A stretch of 64,000 nt of DNA from assembly GCF_900176115.1 (NCBI RefSeq), contig NZ_FWWR01000009.1, forward strand, positions 1,178,001 through 1,242,000. Reading direction: 5' to 3'. The notes under the pieces are model-generated. The model ran no database searches. It was given only the letters and a program-made list of their open reading frames with translations, and had not been told where the DNA came from. The translations under genes were made by a program, and so were the position numbers. The stretch comes from Peptoniphilus asaccharolyticus DSM 20463 (lineage in GTDB: Bacteria > Bacillota > Clostridia > Tissierellales > Peptoniphilaceae). Below are positions 1 through 8,844 of this stretch, in pieces (within the stretch, counting starts at the first letter, position 1; each line of letters opens with the position of its first letter).

Positions 1-1970
1 TTAAGAGCCATACCAAGAATGAACTGACAACCTCCGTGGATTTGTCCTGCTACTAATTCAGGATTTACAGCTTTTCCAATGTCGTGTACTGCAAGTAGGT
101 CTTCTACTTCGACAATCCCTGTGTATTTGTCTACTTTCACTTCCACAAAGGCAGCGGCAAAAGCGGCAGGGTTTTTATCAGGTGCATGATGCACATATAC
201 AGACGTTTGGTCAGCATACATTTTTTCTCTTAGAATAGCGAGTTCAGCGTATGTGTACTCTATATCTGAATCTTTGACCTTAATTTTTCCAAGGTCAGAG
301 TAAATTCTATCCATTTCAACATTTTCAATTTTGCTAACTGTTTCCATCAGCTTAAGTTTTAAAGCTTCTCCAGCTTTCTTCAGTGCTCCACCGTTTACAA
401 AAGTTACCCTACTTGCTTGGGTGCCAGCTGAATCGTAAGGAGTAAAGAAAGTGTCGGCTTCTGGCATGTGTATTTTTTCAACTTCTATATCAAGAGCTTC
501 TGCAAGCATTTGAGTAAGTGTAGTTATAGTTCCGCAACCTTGTTCATGGATTGCTATTTTAGCTAGTACACTTCCGTCAAAGTTAAGCACCAACTCTACA
601 TTGGTGAAGTCTGGAAATGCTCCAACATATCCATTTCCGTGAGTTGCACAAGCCATTCCAACTCCGTAGGCATATCTCTCAGTATCTTTTGAGTGGATAT
701 TTTTATATTTTTCATACCAGTTGAATTTTTCCATACCAACTTCGATACATTGTTTTATGCCGGCATTTCCTATGTTAGGTCCGCCTACTCCGTCTTCTGA
801 ATGAGGAGCGAGTAAGTTTTTCATTCTGAATTCACATGGGTCCATGCCAAGTTTTTCAGCTGTGTTTGTAATGTTGATTTCAGTGATGGCATGTGCTTGA
901 GGTCCACCATAGGCTCTACAAGCTCCTCCTGGAACCGAGTTTGTATAGTAAGCAGTGCCGTGGAAATTTTGGTTTGGAATGTCATAAAGTCTAAATATCT
1001 TTTTGGCAAAGGCATTTGTGATACTTGTGTTGTTAGTATCATAAGCTCCCCCGTCAACTGATAGATCGACAAATCTTCCAAGTATTTTTCCATCTTTATC
1101 TACTGCTGTTTTAACGTTAATTTTAGTGGCGTTACGAGTGAATGTACCGATTATAGCTTGCTCTCTATCCATGTAAATTTGGACATGTCTATTAAACTTA
1201 TGAGCCACAGCTCCGGCAATTAACTCTAAAAGTGGCATTTGCTTTCCACCGAATGAACCACCCATTGTAGCTTTCTTAACTCTTATATTGGAAACAGGAA
1301 GAGAAAGAACTCTTGAAAGTTGCATTTGTATCGCATATACAACTTGGCTAGGGCTTGATACTGTAAGCACATTTCCGTCCATATATGCCTCTGCAATGTG
1401 AGGTTCAATAGCTAAATGGTGAGTACGAGGAGTTGTACCAGTGTCCTCAACTATCATATAAGCTTGGTCTACAACAGAGTTGTAATCACCTCTTGCAATT
1501 TCCTTTTCATAAGCTACATTTGAATCTCCATGGACAGAAATTTCGTTCAACTTAGCTTGTTCAAGACCAAGCACTGTAGGAAGTTCATTGTATTTTACAA
1601 CGATTCTCTTAAGAGCTTCTTCAACACAGTCTTTGTTTTCTCCAAGCACAAGTGCAATTCTATCCCCTACGCATTTTGGTTCTGAATTTAGAAGGTGTTC
1701 ATTTTTTGTACCGTTTATTCCGGAGAACCACTCCATAGAGTTGTATCCAATATCAGGTAGGTCTTCTGCTGTAAGTATTTTAAAAACTCCTTCGACTTTT
1801 AAAGCTTCTTCAAAGTCAAATTCAACAGTTGCATGAGGCTTTTCACTCAATAGCAATTTTCCATATAACATATCTGAGTTATAGAAATCTCCGGTGTATT
1901 TAAGTTCCCCTGTTACAGCTTCCTTCGTATCAAACTTTTTAATGTTTTTTCCAATAAATTTATAATTCAT
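1..1970 (-). CDS. Molybdenum hydroxylase large subunit (xanthine dehydrogenase family), 3' end outside window
   Basis: Molybdopterin-binding catalytic subunit of a xanthine dehydrogenase/aldehyde oxidase type enzyme. On the minus strand it starts at ATG 1970-1968 and stays open to the window edge (about 656 codons seen; family members run about 750-780). Visible motifs are GGSFGGK (Mo-cofactor loop), GGACRAYGGPQ (conserved Arg of the substrate pocket) and EQGCGTITTL. It overlaps the FAD subunit gene by 11 bp, so the three genes form one operon ordered Fe-S, FAD, Mo. The substrate (purine, nicotinate, aldehyde or other) cannot be read from these motifs. The C-terminus with the catalytic Glu lies outside the window. 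Confidence 0.9.
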   Translation of the reverse strand, partial: MNYKFIGKNIKKFDTKEAVTGELKYTGDFYNSDMLYGKLLLSEKPHATVEFDFEEALKVEGVFKILTAEDLPDIGYNSMEWFSGINGTKNEHLLNSEPKCVGDRIALVLGENKDCVEEALKRIVVKYNELPTVLGLEQAKLNEISVHGDSNVAYEKEIARGDYNSVVDQAYMIVEDTGTTPRTHHLAIEPHIAEAYMDGNVLTVSSPSQVVYAIQMQLSRVLSLPVSNIRVKKATMGGSFGGKQMPLLELIAGAVAHKFNRHVQIYMDREQAIIGTFTRNATKINVKTAVDKDGKILGRFVDLSVDGGAYDTNNTSITNAFAKKIFRLYDIPNQNFHGTAYYTNSVPGGACRAYGGPQAHAITEINITNTAEKLGMDPCEFRMKNLLAPHSEDGVGGPNIGNAGIKQCIEVGMEKFNWYEKYKNIHSKDTERYAYGVGMACATHGNGYVGAFPDFTNVELVLNFDGSVLAKIAIHEQGCGTITTLTQMLAEALDIEVEKIHMPEADTFFTPYDSAGTQASRVTFVNGGALKKAGEALKLKLMETVSKIENVEMDRIYSDLGKIKVKDSDIEYTYAELAILREKMYADQTSVYVHHAPDKNPAAFAAAFVEVKVDKYTGIVEVEDLLAVHDIGKAVNPELVAGQIHGGCQFILGMAL

Positions 1971-2805
1971 AGTTTAAATCCTGTAATAAATCTTCCATAA
2001 GTCCCTTAGCAGCCATACGTTTGTAGTTTCTTGAGGATCTTGTAGGAATAGCTAAATCTATCTCTTCACTTCCCAAATCTTTTAGGACACTACTTTCAAT
2101 CTCGTTTAGAGCTTTCCCAGTCAAGTAGTCTTCAATAAGTTTTGCCTTAGTAGGAGTGGTTCCAACTGCTCCTAAGCACACAATAGCACTTGAAATCTTA
2201 TTGTCCTCTAAAATCAAATTAGCTGCACAGCTAACCTTAGATATTGTAACGGCTTTTCTTGAACCGATTTTGCAAAAGCCTGTAATTCTTTGAGCATCTT
2301 TTTTTAGTATAATTTCGGCAATAACTTCGTCGTGTTGTAGAGAGGTCTTTTCCTTGCCAACTATAAGTTCTCTAATAGGTATAATTCTCATCTCTCCAGA
2401 AGCGCTTAAGACCTTGATGTCTGCTTCCAAACTGTATAGAGAAAGCAATACGTCAGCAGATTGAGAAGCATTAGCTAAGTTTCCACCGATGGTAGCTAAG
2501 TTTCTAATTTGCTCTGAACCAAGATGGTAAGCTGCCTTGTATATAGAATTAAACTGTTCTCTTATAATTTTGTTTTGAGTTAACTCGGTCATTGTAACTA
2601 AAGAGCCGATAGACACAGTGGACTCGTCTTCCACTATATTTTTAAATTCAACAACCTTTGTTAAGTCAATGATGTTATAATCTGTAATCTTTTTATTTTT
2701 AATTTTAATTATGAGGTCTGTTCCACCTGCAATAAAATATGTATTTGAGTCTTTGGAACTTAATAACTCTTTTAATTCTTCAATATTCTTTGGAGAAAAT
2801 ATCAT
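1960..2805 (-). CDS. Molybdenum hydroxylase FAD-binding subunit
   Basis: FAD subunit (CoxM/XdhB type) that passes electrons from the 2Fe-2S subunit to the final acceptor. The 281 residues fit the family. Motifs seen are the N-terminal FAGGTDL-like segment (read as FIAGGTDLIIKIK, near residue 25) and ATIGGNLANASQSADV (near residue 105), the two classic FAD-binding glycine motifs. Its start overlaps the stop of the upstream Fe-S subunit gene by 4 bp (ATGA) and its end overlaps the Mo subunit start, so the three are translationally coupled. The acceptor (NAD or other) is not determined. Confidence 0.92.
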   Translation of the reverse strand: MIFSPKNIEELKELLSSKDSNTYFIAGGTDLIIKIKNKKITDYNIIDLTKVVEFKNIVEDESTVSIGSLVTMTELTQNKIIREQFNSIYKAAYHLGSEQIRNLATIGGNLANASQSADVLLSLYSLEADIKVLSASGEMRIIPIRELIVGKEKTSLQHDEVIAEIILKKDAQRITGFCKIGSRKAVTISKVSCAANLILEDNKISSAIVCLGAVGTTPTKAKLIEDYLTGKALNEIESSVLKDLGSEEIDLAIPTRSSRNYKRMAAKGLMEDLLQDLNYEL

Positions 2806-3266
2806 TTATTTACCTCCTTTACAGCATCTTCAATAGCTTCGATTATCTTAATATATCCTGTACATCGGCATAAGTTACCTTCGATAGATCTCTTTATATC
2901 TTCAAGAGTTGGATTTGGATTGTTCATCATAAGAGCTTTGGCACTCATTATAAAGCCCGGAGAGCAGAAACCACATTGAACAGCATCATGCTCAACAAAA
3001 TTCTTTTGTAAGATATCAAACTCACCATTTTGTTTTAAACCCTCTATTGTAATTACTTCGCAACCATCAACTTGAGATGCGAGCATTGTACAAGAAGTAA
3101 TCGCTTTCCCGTTCACTATAACAGTACAAGCTCCACATTCCCCTTCAGAACAACCTTCCTTAGTTCCAGTTAAATGTAAGTCATCTCTTAGAAAATCAAT
3201 GAGTCTAGTTCTTTCATTGACTTCAGCAGAGATTTCATTTTTGTTAATAATACAATTAATTTTCAT
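2802..3266 (-). CDS. Molybdenum hydroxylase 2Fe-2S subunit
   Basis: Small iron-sulfur subunit (154 residues, normal length) carrying two 2Fe-2S clusters. The plant-ferredoxin-type cluster is seen as EGCSEGECGACTV with a later C (TSCTMLAS). The second cluster, in the helical C-terminal domain, is seen as QCGFCSPGF and NLCRCTGY. It is the first gene of the three-gene hydroxylase operon and sits just downstream of a good sigma-A type promoter and an inverted repeat. It relays electrons from the Mo site to FAD. Confidence 0.93.
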   Translation of the reverse strand: MKINCIINKNEISAEVNERTRLIDFLRDDLHLTGTKEGCSEGECGACTVIVNGKAITSCTMLASQVDGCEVITIEGLKQNGEFDILQKNFVEHDAVQCGFCSPGFIMSAKALMMNNPNPTLEDIKRSIEGNLCRCTGYIKIIEAIEDAVKEVNK

Positions 3267-3301
3267 AATTCACCTTTCATCCCGTCGCACTATTCCCAAT
3301 A

Positions 3302-3356
3302 TGCACTGTGCACACTTTGTACCAAGATAATATCAAGATAATACATATTTTGTCAA
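3302..3356 (-). promoter_or_regulatory. Promoter and inverted repeat upstream of the hydroxylase operon
   Basis: Read on the minus strand: TTGACA (3356-3351), an 18-nt spacer, then TATTAT (3332-3327). Just downstream is an 11-bp perfect inverted repeat TGCACTGTGCA (3302-3312), placed near the expected transcript start, where a repressor could act. The GntR/FCD gene next door is the natural candidate regulator, but the repeat does not obviously match the usual FCD operator pattern, so the pairing is inference. Confidence 0.5.
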
Positions 3357-3415
3357 TATGTTTTAATGTGATAAAAGAGTAATTAAAAAAATAAGAATTA
3401 TAAAATAAAGTTATT

Positions 3416-4051
3416 TTATAATTCAAATGAGGTTTCGTCTTTATTAAACAATTCTTTTAGAGTTGTTCTTATTTTTTCGTAGTCTTTTTCAAGTAGAGCA
3501 TTGTATATTTCAAGATGGAGATTGTAGTGAATATCCATATAGACTTTTTTGTTATAAGATGTGGCAAGTATCAAGATAGAAAACAAGTTGTCAAAAGTCT
3601 TTAACAAAAATTTATTGTCAGCAGCCAAGACTATATTTCTGTTGAATTCAACATAAGTTTTGATAAATTCAAAGTTGATAGTAGCATCTTTAGATTTTAA
3701 CTCTTTTTGATTTTCAAGAGAGATTTTTTCAAGCTCAATTAGATCCTCAATTTTATCTTCAGCTACCACAATGTCAAGAGCAGCTAATATATTCACCAAC
3801 ACAGCATGGTTTAGTTGTAAAATTTCTTTTGCGCCGAGGTTTATAACAGAGTATTTACCACCTAAAAATTCAACAAGCCCCTCAGACTCTAAATAGCTTA
3901 GAGACTCTCTAATGGGAGTATTGCTTATGTTAAGCTCTTCGCTCAGCCTAGATATTTTTAAACTTTCGCCAAGTTTGTAGTGTCTTGATAAGATTCTATC
4001 TTTTATTAAATTGTAGGTTTGTTCCTTTAGATTAACTTTTTTAATTTCCAA
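3416..4051 (-). CDS. GntR family (FCD-type) transcriptional regulator
   Basis: DNA-binding regulator with an N-terminal winged helix (ISRLSEELNISNTPIRESLSYLESEGLVE matches the GntR helix-turn-helix and wing in sense) followed by an all-helical FCD ligand domain to the end. The chosen start is TTG at 4051, because a GGAGG ribosome site ends 6 nt upstream; a longer reading from TTG 4066 would bury that site inside the gene. The result is 211 residues, normal for the family. It lies upstream of and co-oriented with the molybdenum hydroxylase operon and probably controls it (inference). Confidence 0.85.
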   Translation of the reverse strand: MEIKKVNLKEQTYNLIKDRILSRHYKLGESLKISRLSEELNISNTPIRESLSYLESEGLVEFLGGKYSVINLGAKEILQLNHAVLVNILAALDIVVAEDKIEDLIELEKISLENQKELKSKDATINFEFIKTYVEFNRNIVLAADNKFLLKTFDNLFSILILATSYNKKVYMDIHYNLHLEIYNALLEKDYEKIRTTLKELFNKDETSFEL

Positions 4052-4141
4052 TGCATACCTCCACAAAATGATTATAAACCATAGTATAAATAAAGTAAAA
4101 AATTTTAAAACTGATAATCAAACAATACGTATTTAATTTGA

Positions 4142-4198
4142 TATAATGTAATTTAATAGATAAATTCCAACTTAGCATGATTTGATTGAGGAGGGAAT
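4142..4198 (+). promoter_or_regulatory. Promoter -10 and ribosome site for the xpaC-telA pair
   Basis: A TATAAT hexamer at 4142-4147 lies about 50 nt before the XpaC-like ATG, with a GAGGAGGG-type ribosome site immediately before the start. No convincing -35 was seen. The region between the two divergent genes is otherwise AT-rich and featureless. Confidence 0.4.
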
Positions 4199-5224
4199 AT
4201 GGGAGATAGAGAAGACAAAAATATAAACAATTTCTTTTTAAATCCAGAAGAGCTTGGAAAACTTGTAAACACGCTGAAGAATAGTTTCGGAAATTCAGTA
4301 AGAGAAGTTGTTGGAATGATAAATAATGAAAACGTCCACGATAGAAAGATAATACCGACTAAGGATAAGAGAATAGTAGTTCAAAATCCAAGGGAGATAA
4401 AGGATTCAAAGAGCAAAGCTGCCAGCACAAAAGTTATGTCTTTTGGAGCGTTTGTAATAGGTGCAATAGTTGCATTTGAAGGAATAATGGATGTGGATCT
4501 TGAGACAGTGGTTGTGGGGGCTGCATTTTTTGCCGGAGCATTCTTTTTAATGAAAGAACACAAGAAACAAAAAGTCATTTCAACCATAATGGAAAGGTAC
4601 AATAAATATCTAAGAGCATTTGGCAACGGGACGATTTGCAATTTAAAGGAGCTCGCAATATTTGCAAATGTAGATGAAGATACTGTCTTGGAAGATTTGT
4701 CATACTATATACAAAAAGACTATTTAAAAGAGACGAGAATAGTGGACGGGGCAGTCATTTTAAATAACCAGACATACGAAGAATACAGAAGAATACCTAA
4801 GCCGGAAGAGAAGATAGAGAAATTGGTAGATAATAACTACTTAAATAAGCTTTTAAATTATCATAATTCAATAGATGAGCCAGTGAAGTCTGATGTTAAA
4901 GAACTATTGTTAATAGTTGAAAAAATATATTCAAATGCTAAAGCGAATCCACAAGAAATGGAGAAGTTTGAAAAGTTTAAAGAATACTATCTTCCATCAG
5001 TTGTAAAATTACTCGGAGAGTATGAAAAAATACAGAGTTTGGATATTCATTCACCAAAGATATTGGAACTTAAAAAGGATATAGAGAGCTCAATAAAAAT
5101 AATAAACGAAGCATTTAAAAACTTGTTAGAAGATATGTATGAGGGCAGTGTAATAGACATAAAGACCGATATATCAGTACTAAAGACGATGTTACACCAA
5201 GAAGGGTTATTAGATAGAATTTAG
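4199..5224 (+). CDS. XpaC-like 5-bromo-4-chloroindolyl phosphate hydrolysis family membrane protein
   Basis: 341-residue protein of the XpaC family, whose real biochemical role is poorly known. It has a soluble N-terminus, two adjacent hydrophobic segments (about residues 78-118: SFGAFVIGAIVAFEGIMDV and TVVVGAAFFAGAFFLM), then a long helical cytoplasmic region. The next gene begins 9 bp after its stop and encodes TelA; xpaC-telA pairing is common in Firmicutes and supports the call. The pair is linked to envelope or toxic-anion stress in other bacteria, but the mechanism is unclear. Confidence 0.75.
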   Translation: MGDREDKNINNFFLNPEELGKLVNTLKNSFGNSVREVVGMINNENVHDRKIIPTKDKRIVVQNPREIKDSKSKAASTKVMSFGAFVIGAIVAFEGIMDVDLETVVVGAAFFAGAFFLMKEHKKQKVISTIMERYNKYLRAFGNGTICNLKELAIFANVDEDTVLEDLSYYIQKDYLKETRIVDGAVILNNQTYEEYRRIPKPEEKIEKLVDNNYLNKLLNYHNSIDEPVKSDVKELLLIVEKIYSNAKANPQEMEKFEKFKEYYLPSVVKLLGEYEKIQSLDIHSPKILELKKDIESSIKIINEAFKNLLEDMYEGSVIDIKTDISVLKTMLHQEGLLDRI

Positions 5225-5232
5225 GAGGGTTT

Positions 5233-6345
5233 ATGGATAACTTTGAACTTACATTAGAGCCAAATGAACCAAAAAAAGAAGAGAATAGCGAAATATTAAA
5301 GAGCCAAGAATCAGATATAGTTCTCACAGAAGAAGAACAAAAGAAAGTTGAAGAATTTGCTAAAAAGATTGATATAACCAACTCAAACCAAGTGTTGAGC
5401 TATGGAAGTGGCGCTCAAAATAAGATAGCCAGCTTTTCAGAAAAGACTTTGGAATCAGTTTACACAAAGGATTTAGAAGAAGTTGGAAATCTTTTGTCAA
5501 ATGTAGTGAATCAACTAAAGAGCTTTGAAATTGAAGAGGAAGAAAAAGGTCTGTTTAAATTTTTTAAGAAGAGTGCAAATAAGGTAACAGCCTTTAAAAC
5601 TAAATTTACAGATGTAGAACACAATGTAAATGATGTTAAAAAAGCCCTTGAAGGACATCAAATCACTTTGATGAAAGACATAGCAAATTTGGACGAGATG
5701 TATAAATTAAACGCAGACTACTACAAGGAACTTTCGATGTATATAGTGGCAGGAAAGAAGAAGCTTGCAGATGCACAAAATATAGAACTAAGAGCATTAG
5801 AAGACAAGGCAAACGCCTCAAATTCTCCAGTAGACGCCCAACTTGTAAGAGACCATATAAACATGATAAACAGGTTTGAAAAGAAACTTCACGACCTTGA
5901 ACTCACAAAGATGGTAAGTCTTCAAATGGCACCACAAATTAGAATGATACAGTCTTCAAACACAGTGATGCTTGAAAAATTACAATCCACTATTGTAAAT
6001 ACGATACCACTTTGGAAAAACCAAATGGTACTTGCACTTTCAGCCGGACATTCACTTGATGCGGCAAGAGCTCAAAAAGAAGTGACAGACTATACAAATG
6101 AGCTACTTAGAAAAAATGCAGAAAATATTAAGATGGCAACAGTTGAGACACAAAGAGCAACCGAAAGAGGAATTGTGGATATAGAGACAATCAAGTACAC
6201 AAATGAAAAATTAATCGAAGCACTAAACGACGTAAAAACAATTCAAGCAGAAGGTAAGAAGAAGAGAGCAGAGGCAGAAAAAGCCCTTGGAGAAATAGAA
6301 ATCAACCTTAAAAAGACACTTATGGATGGAAATAAAATAAATTAA
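5233..6345 (+). CDS. TelA-like toxic anion resistance family protein
   Basis: 370-residue, almost fully alpha-helical protein typical of the TelA/KlaA family (named for tellurite resistance; the cellular role in Firmicutes is more likely envelope stress). It starts at ATG 5233 behind AGGAGGG and is probably co-transcribed with the XpaC-like gene. The charged N-terminal about 50 residues look disordered. Its last about 130 bp have been copied twice downstream as decayed fragments (6738-6850 and 11752-11884), so the 3' end took part in the segmental duplications of this region. Confidence 0.85.
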   Translation: MDNFELTLEPNEPKKEENSEILKSQESDIVLTEEEQKKVEEFAKKIDITNSNQVLSYGSGAQNKIASFSEKTLESVYTKDLEEVGNLLSNVVNQLKSFEIEEEEKGLFKFFKKSANKVTAFKTKFTDVEHNVNDVKKALEGHQITLMKDIANLDEMYKLNADYYKELSMYIVAGKKKLADAQNIELRALEDKANASNSPVDAQLVRDHINMINRFEKKLHDLELTKMVSLQMAPQIRMIQSSNTVMLEKLQSTIVNTIPLWKNQMVLALSAGHSLDAARAQKEVTDYTNELLRKNAENIKMATVETQRATERGIVDIETIKYTNEKLIEALNDVKTIQAEGKKKRAEAEKALGEIEINLKKTLMDGNKIN

Positions 6346-6367
6346 AATAAGTTATTTGATTGCAAAC

Positions 6368-6612
6368 GTAGGGTACGCAAGAGCGGAGCGAAGCCGTACC
6401 GTTTTGGAGTTTAGGCATAAAAAAGAATTTGTTTTTTTGAAATATTTATGTAGTGGTTATTAAACAGATTAATTTTGAACAACTATTTCGGCTATCGTTT
6501 GGTTAGGTCTACAACGGGCGGGCCTCATTCCATTCGTGCCGCCCCTACGGATGATTAGGAATATTATTTTGTAAATACAGATAATATCACTAATACACAT
6601 TGCATTGATAAT
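6368..6612 (+). repeat. Interspersed repeat, copy 1 (about 245 bp)
   Basis: Noncoding repeat, GC-richer than its surroundings, present nearly identically at 8845, 9258 and (shortened) 10704. It starts GTAGGGTACGCAAGAGCGGA, where GGTACG and CGTACC can pair as a hairpin, and contains near its middle CGGGCGGGCC...GCCGCCCCTACG, a second inverted element. It ends with TGCATTGATAAT. It lies directly behind telA. Confidence 0.9.
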
Positions 6613-6719
6613 TAAAAAATGAAAATAAAGTTGTAAAAACAAGAAAACAGGGAACTTATAAAAAGATAAATCAACTGGAAAGTATAGAAATTCCGGAAGA
6701 AATTAAAAATTTATAAGAT
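6611..6719 (+). pseudogene. Decayed 3' end of the lipoprotein-B gene (first fragment)
   Basis: About 105 bp that match the 3' end of the intact lipoprotein gene at 10983-11747 (shared stretches such as ACAGGGAACTTAT and ATTCCGGAAGAAATTAAAAA, including the stop codon), with point changes. No start codon or ribosome site; it is a leftover of a duplication, joined directly to repeat copy 1. Confidence 0.85.
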
Positions 6720-6737
6720 ATAGAATTGTTGATATAA

Positions 6738-6850
6738 ACAATAAAGTATACAAATGAGAAATTAATCTAAGCTCTAAACGACATAAAAACCATCCAATCA
6801 GAAGGAAGAAGAGACTCTAGGAAAAGCAGAAAATAACCTTAGAAGAATAA
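6738..6850 (+). pseudogene. Decayed 3' end of telA (first fragment)
   Basis: About 113 bp that resemble the last part of telA (6193-6345). The segment reading YTNEKLIEAL is still visible but now holds a TAA, and later parts carry small deletions. It has no start and no product. Confidence 0.8.
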
Positions 6851-6892
6851 CATGATTAAAAAATGCATATATCTTATTTAAGGAGGAAGATT

Positions 6893-7528
6893 ATGATAGA
6901 TAAAAAGACGAAGGCTTTGATTGTGATTTTATTACTTTCTACACTGGGACTTGTATTAGTGGGATTTACATTAATGGGTGATAAATACAGGACTAACACT
7001 ATTGATATTGAGAGAAATTTAAAAGCTATAGGGGCAAATGAAATCAGCAGAAATGAAGGAGAAATTTATTTTTCAGAAAATCAATTATTAAATGTATTTA
7101 ATTCTTTAGAAGAGGTAGAAGAGAAATTAGACTATAAATTTTTACATTCTTATATAACAGAAGGTGCTAAAGTTGCATATTCAAATAGAGACATGACACG
7201 AATTGATGTTTTTCATCCTTCAAAAGAACTTACAGATGATAACATTCTAGAGCAGATAGGTAGAAGACCAGTGACATATTATACTATGCAATTTTTAAGA
7301 GAAGGAAGTGCAAATTTTGAGCACACTTATGGTGGATACTATACTGATGAGGGAACTGTAAGCATAAAGGGAGTTTCAGCACATATTTTAGGACCAACAG
7401 CAGAAGTTCAAGCTGGATATACATTAGATTTTCAATATAACAACGTCGTTTATATAGTGGATCGAATATCATCTAAAGAAGAGGCAATTAAAATTTTTGA
7501 ATCGTTTTTATCAGATAATTTATCATAA
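6893..7528 (+). CDS. Membrane-anchored protein of unknown function, C-terminus altered by IS30
   Basis: 211 residues from ATG 6893, chosen because AGGAGG lies at 6881-6886; a longer reading from 6863 has no ribosome site. One N-terminal membrane segment (LIVILLLSTLGLVLVGFTLM) is followed by a soluble extracellular domain. I do not recognise the family. The last four codons (DNLS) and the stop come from the left end of the IS30 element: the insertion lies after codon TCA at 7511-7513. Removing the element and one copy of the 4-bp target duplication restores an ending S-E-I-stop, so only the extreme C-terminus changed and the protein may still work. Confidence 0.7.
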   Translation: MIDKKTKALIVILLLSTLGLVLVGFTLMGDKYRTNTIDIERNLKAIGANEISRNEGEIYFSENQLLNVFNSLEEVEEKLDYKFLHSYITEGAKVAYSNRDMTRIDVFHPSKELTDDNILEQIGRRPVTYYTMQFLREGSANFEHTYGGYYTDEGTVSIKGVSAHILGPTAEVQAGYTLDFQYNNVVYIVDRISSKEEAIKIFESFLSDNLS

Positions 7529-8629
7529 CAAGTGCAACATAAATAAACTCATAGCTAATCAGCTGTGTTAATATGTAAGTGACCAAACAAAACATATTAA
7601 AAGGAGTGATTAACTATGAGCTATAACCATCTTACCATAGAAGAAAGATCTTGTATTTACCAATTTTTAAATTTAGGAATGAGTATAAGGAAAATTGCAC
7701 AAGCACTTAAAAGGTCACCTAGTACAATATCTAGAGAAATTAAAAGAAATTCATCTAAGATAAAAGTTAGTAGGGGAAGTTACACTAAGTACTTTCCGAT
7801 AAAGGCAAATGATAAATATATTGATAGAAGAAAAGACTGCCATAGAAAAAGTAAATTTTCTAAAGATGTTATTGATTATTTAACTGTAAAGATTAACGAA
7901 CATTGGTCCCCTGAACAAATATCAAATAGAAACACAAATGAGATTCATGAATTACCATCTACATCAACGATATATAGAATGATACACGCCAAAAAGCTGC
8001 CAAAAACTAGTATGAAAAATTTGAGAAGAAAAGCTAAATTTAAAAGGCCAGCAGAAAAAAGAGGAAAATTCAATGATAAAGGTAGAACAATTAAGAAAAG
8101 ACCTAAAGAGATATACAGAAGGCAAGAATTAGGCCACTGGGAAGCAGATACAGTGGAATCAGGCAGATTAGATCATAAAAGGAAAAGTAGATGTTGTTTC
8201 GTAACTTTAGCAGAAAGAAAATCTAGATATTATATAGCAATCCTAGTTGAAAATAGAAAGTCGGAAAGCGTAACACCAGCAATAATAAATGCATTAAAAG
8301 ATTATCCAAAAGAATTAGTAAAAACAATAACCTTTGATAGAGGTAAAGAATTTTCAGAATTTGAGAAAATAGAAAAAGAATTAGGATGCAAAACTTATTT
8401 TTGTGATCTCTATTGTGCATGGCAAAAAGGTACAAATGAAAATAGTAACGGACTTTTGAGGGAGTTTTATCCTAAGGGTATGGATTTATCAGAAGTGAAT
8501 ATTGATGAATTAAATTATAACTTAAGTTTAATGAATAATAGACCTAGAAAATGTATAAAATATAAAACACCTAAAGAAGAACTTTTTGGTCTCTTACCAT
8601 AGGTGTTGCATTTGATTTGACAATTCGTC
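7514..8629 (+). mobile_element. IS30-family insertion sequence, copy 1 (1116 bp)
   Basis: Complete element. The left end GATAATTTATCATAACAAG and the right end (reverse strand GACGAATTGTCAAATCAAA) form imperfect inverted repeats of about 27 bp, sharing TGCAACA at their inner ends. It is flanked by a 4-bp target duplication ATCA (7510-7513 and 8630-8633). A second copy of the same length lies at 22187-23302. The two are almost identical, so movement was recent. Confidence 0.95.
7616..8602 (+). CDS. IS30 family transposase (copy 1)
   Basis: 328 residues. The N-terminal helix-turn-helix (MSIRKIAQALKRSPSTISRE) is typical of IS30, followed by the DDE catalytic core: first Asp in GHWEADTV, second in TFDRGKEF, Glu in KGTNENSNGLL. 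It differs from copy 2 by one residue: CDLYCAW here against CDPYCAW there. The Pro form is the usual family sequence (DPYS/C-W), so this copy carries a Leu at a conserved position next to the active site and may be impaired. Confidence 0.95.
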   Translation: MSYNHLTIEERSCIYQFLNLGMSIRKIAQALKRSPSTISREIKRNSSKIKVSRGSYTKYFPIKANDKYIDRRKDCHRKSKFSKDVIDYLTVKINEHWSPEQISNRNTNEIHELPSTSTIYRMIHAKKLPKTSMKNLRRKAKFKRPAEKRGKFNDKGRTIKKRPKEIYRRQELGHWEADTVESGRLDHKRKSRCCFVTLAERKSRYYIAILVENRKSESVTPAIINALKDYPKELVKTITFDRGKEFSEFEKIEKELGCKTYFCDLYCAWQKGTNENSNGLLREFYPKGMDLSEVNIDELNYNLSLMNNRPRKCIKYKTPKEELFGLLP

Positions 8630-8666
8630 ATCAGAAATATAAGCATCTAAGATGAATCACTACAGA

Positions 8667-8802
8667 TTGTGAAAAGAAATTTACAGAAAAAGACAATGGA
8701 ATAGTCTCAGAAAGTGGTTTTAGTTTAGATAAGAGCGGTGAATATGATTTAATTAGACTTGACTTTGAGAATGGTTGTATTGAGCATTCAAATTTCAAAT
8801 AA
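8667..8802 (+). pseudogene. Decayed 3' end of the lipoprotein-A gene
   Basis: About 136 bp nearly identical to the 3' end of the intact lipoprotein gene at 9579-10661 (from GAAAAGAAATTTACAGAAAA to the stop), followed by the same 40-bp spacer and then repeat copy 2. It encodes only the last about 44 residues, without a start. It shows that the unit lipoprotein A plus repeat was duplicated. Confidence 0.88.
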
Positions 8803-8844
8803 ATTAAAAATTAGTTTCAAATTGGCTAAGATATTTGAAATTTT

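Noticed and set aside
1588..1836. Open frame on the plus strand within the hydroxylase gene
   Set aside because: Antisense shadow of a strongly conserved coding region; no ribosome site.
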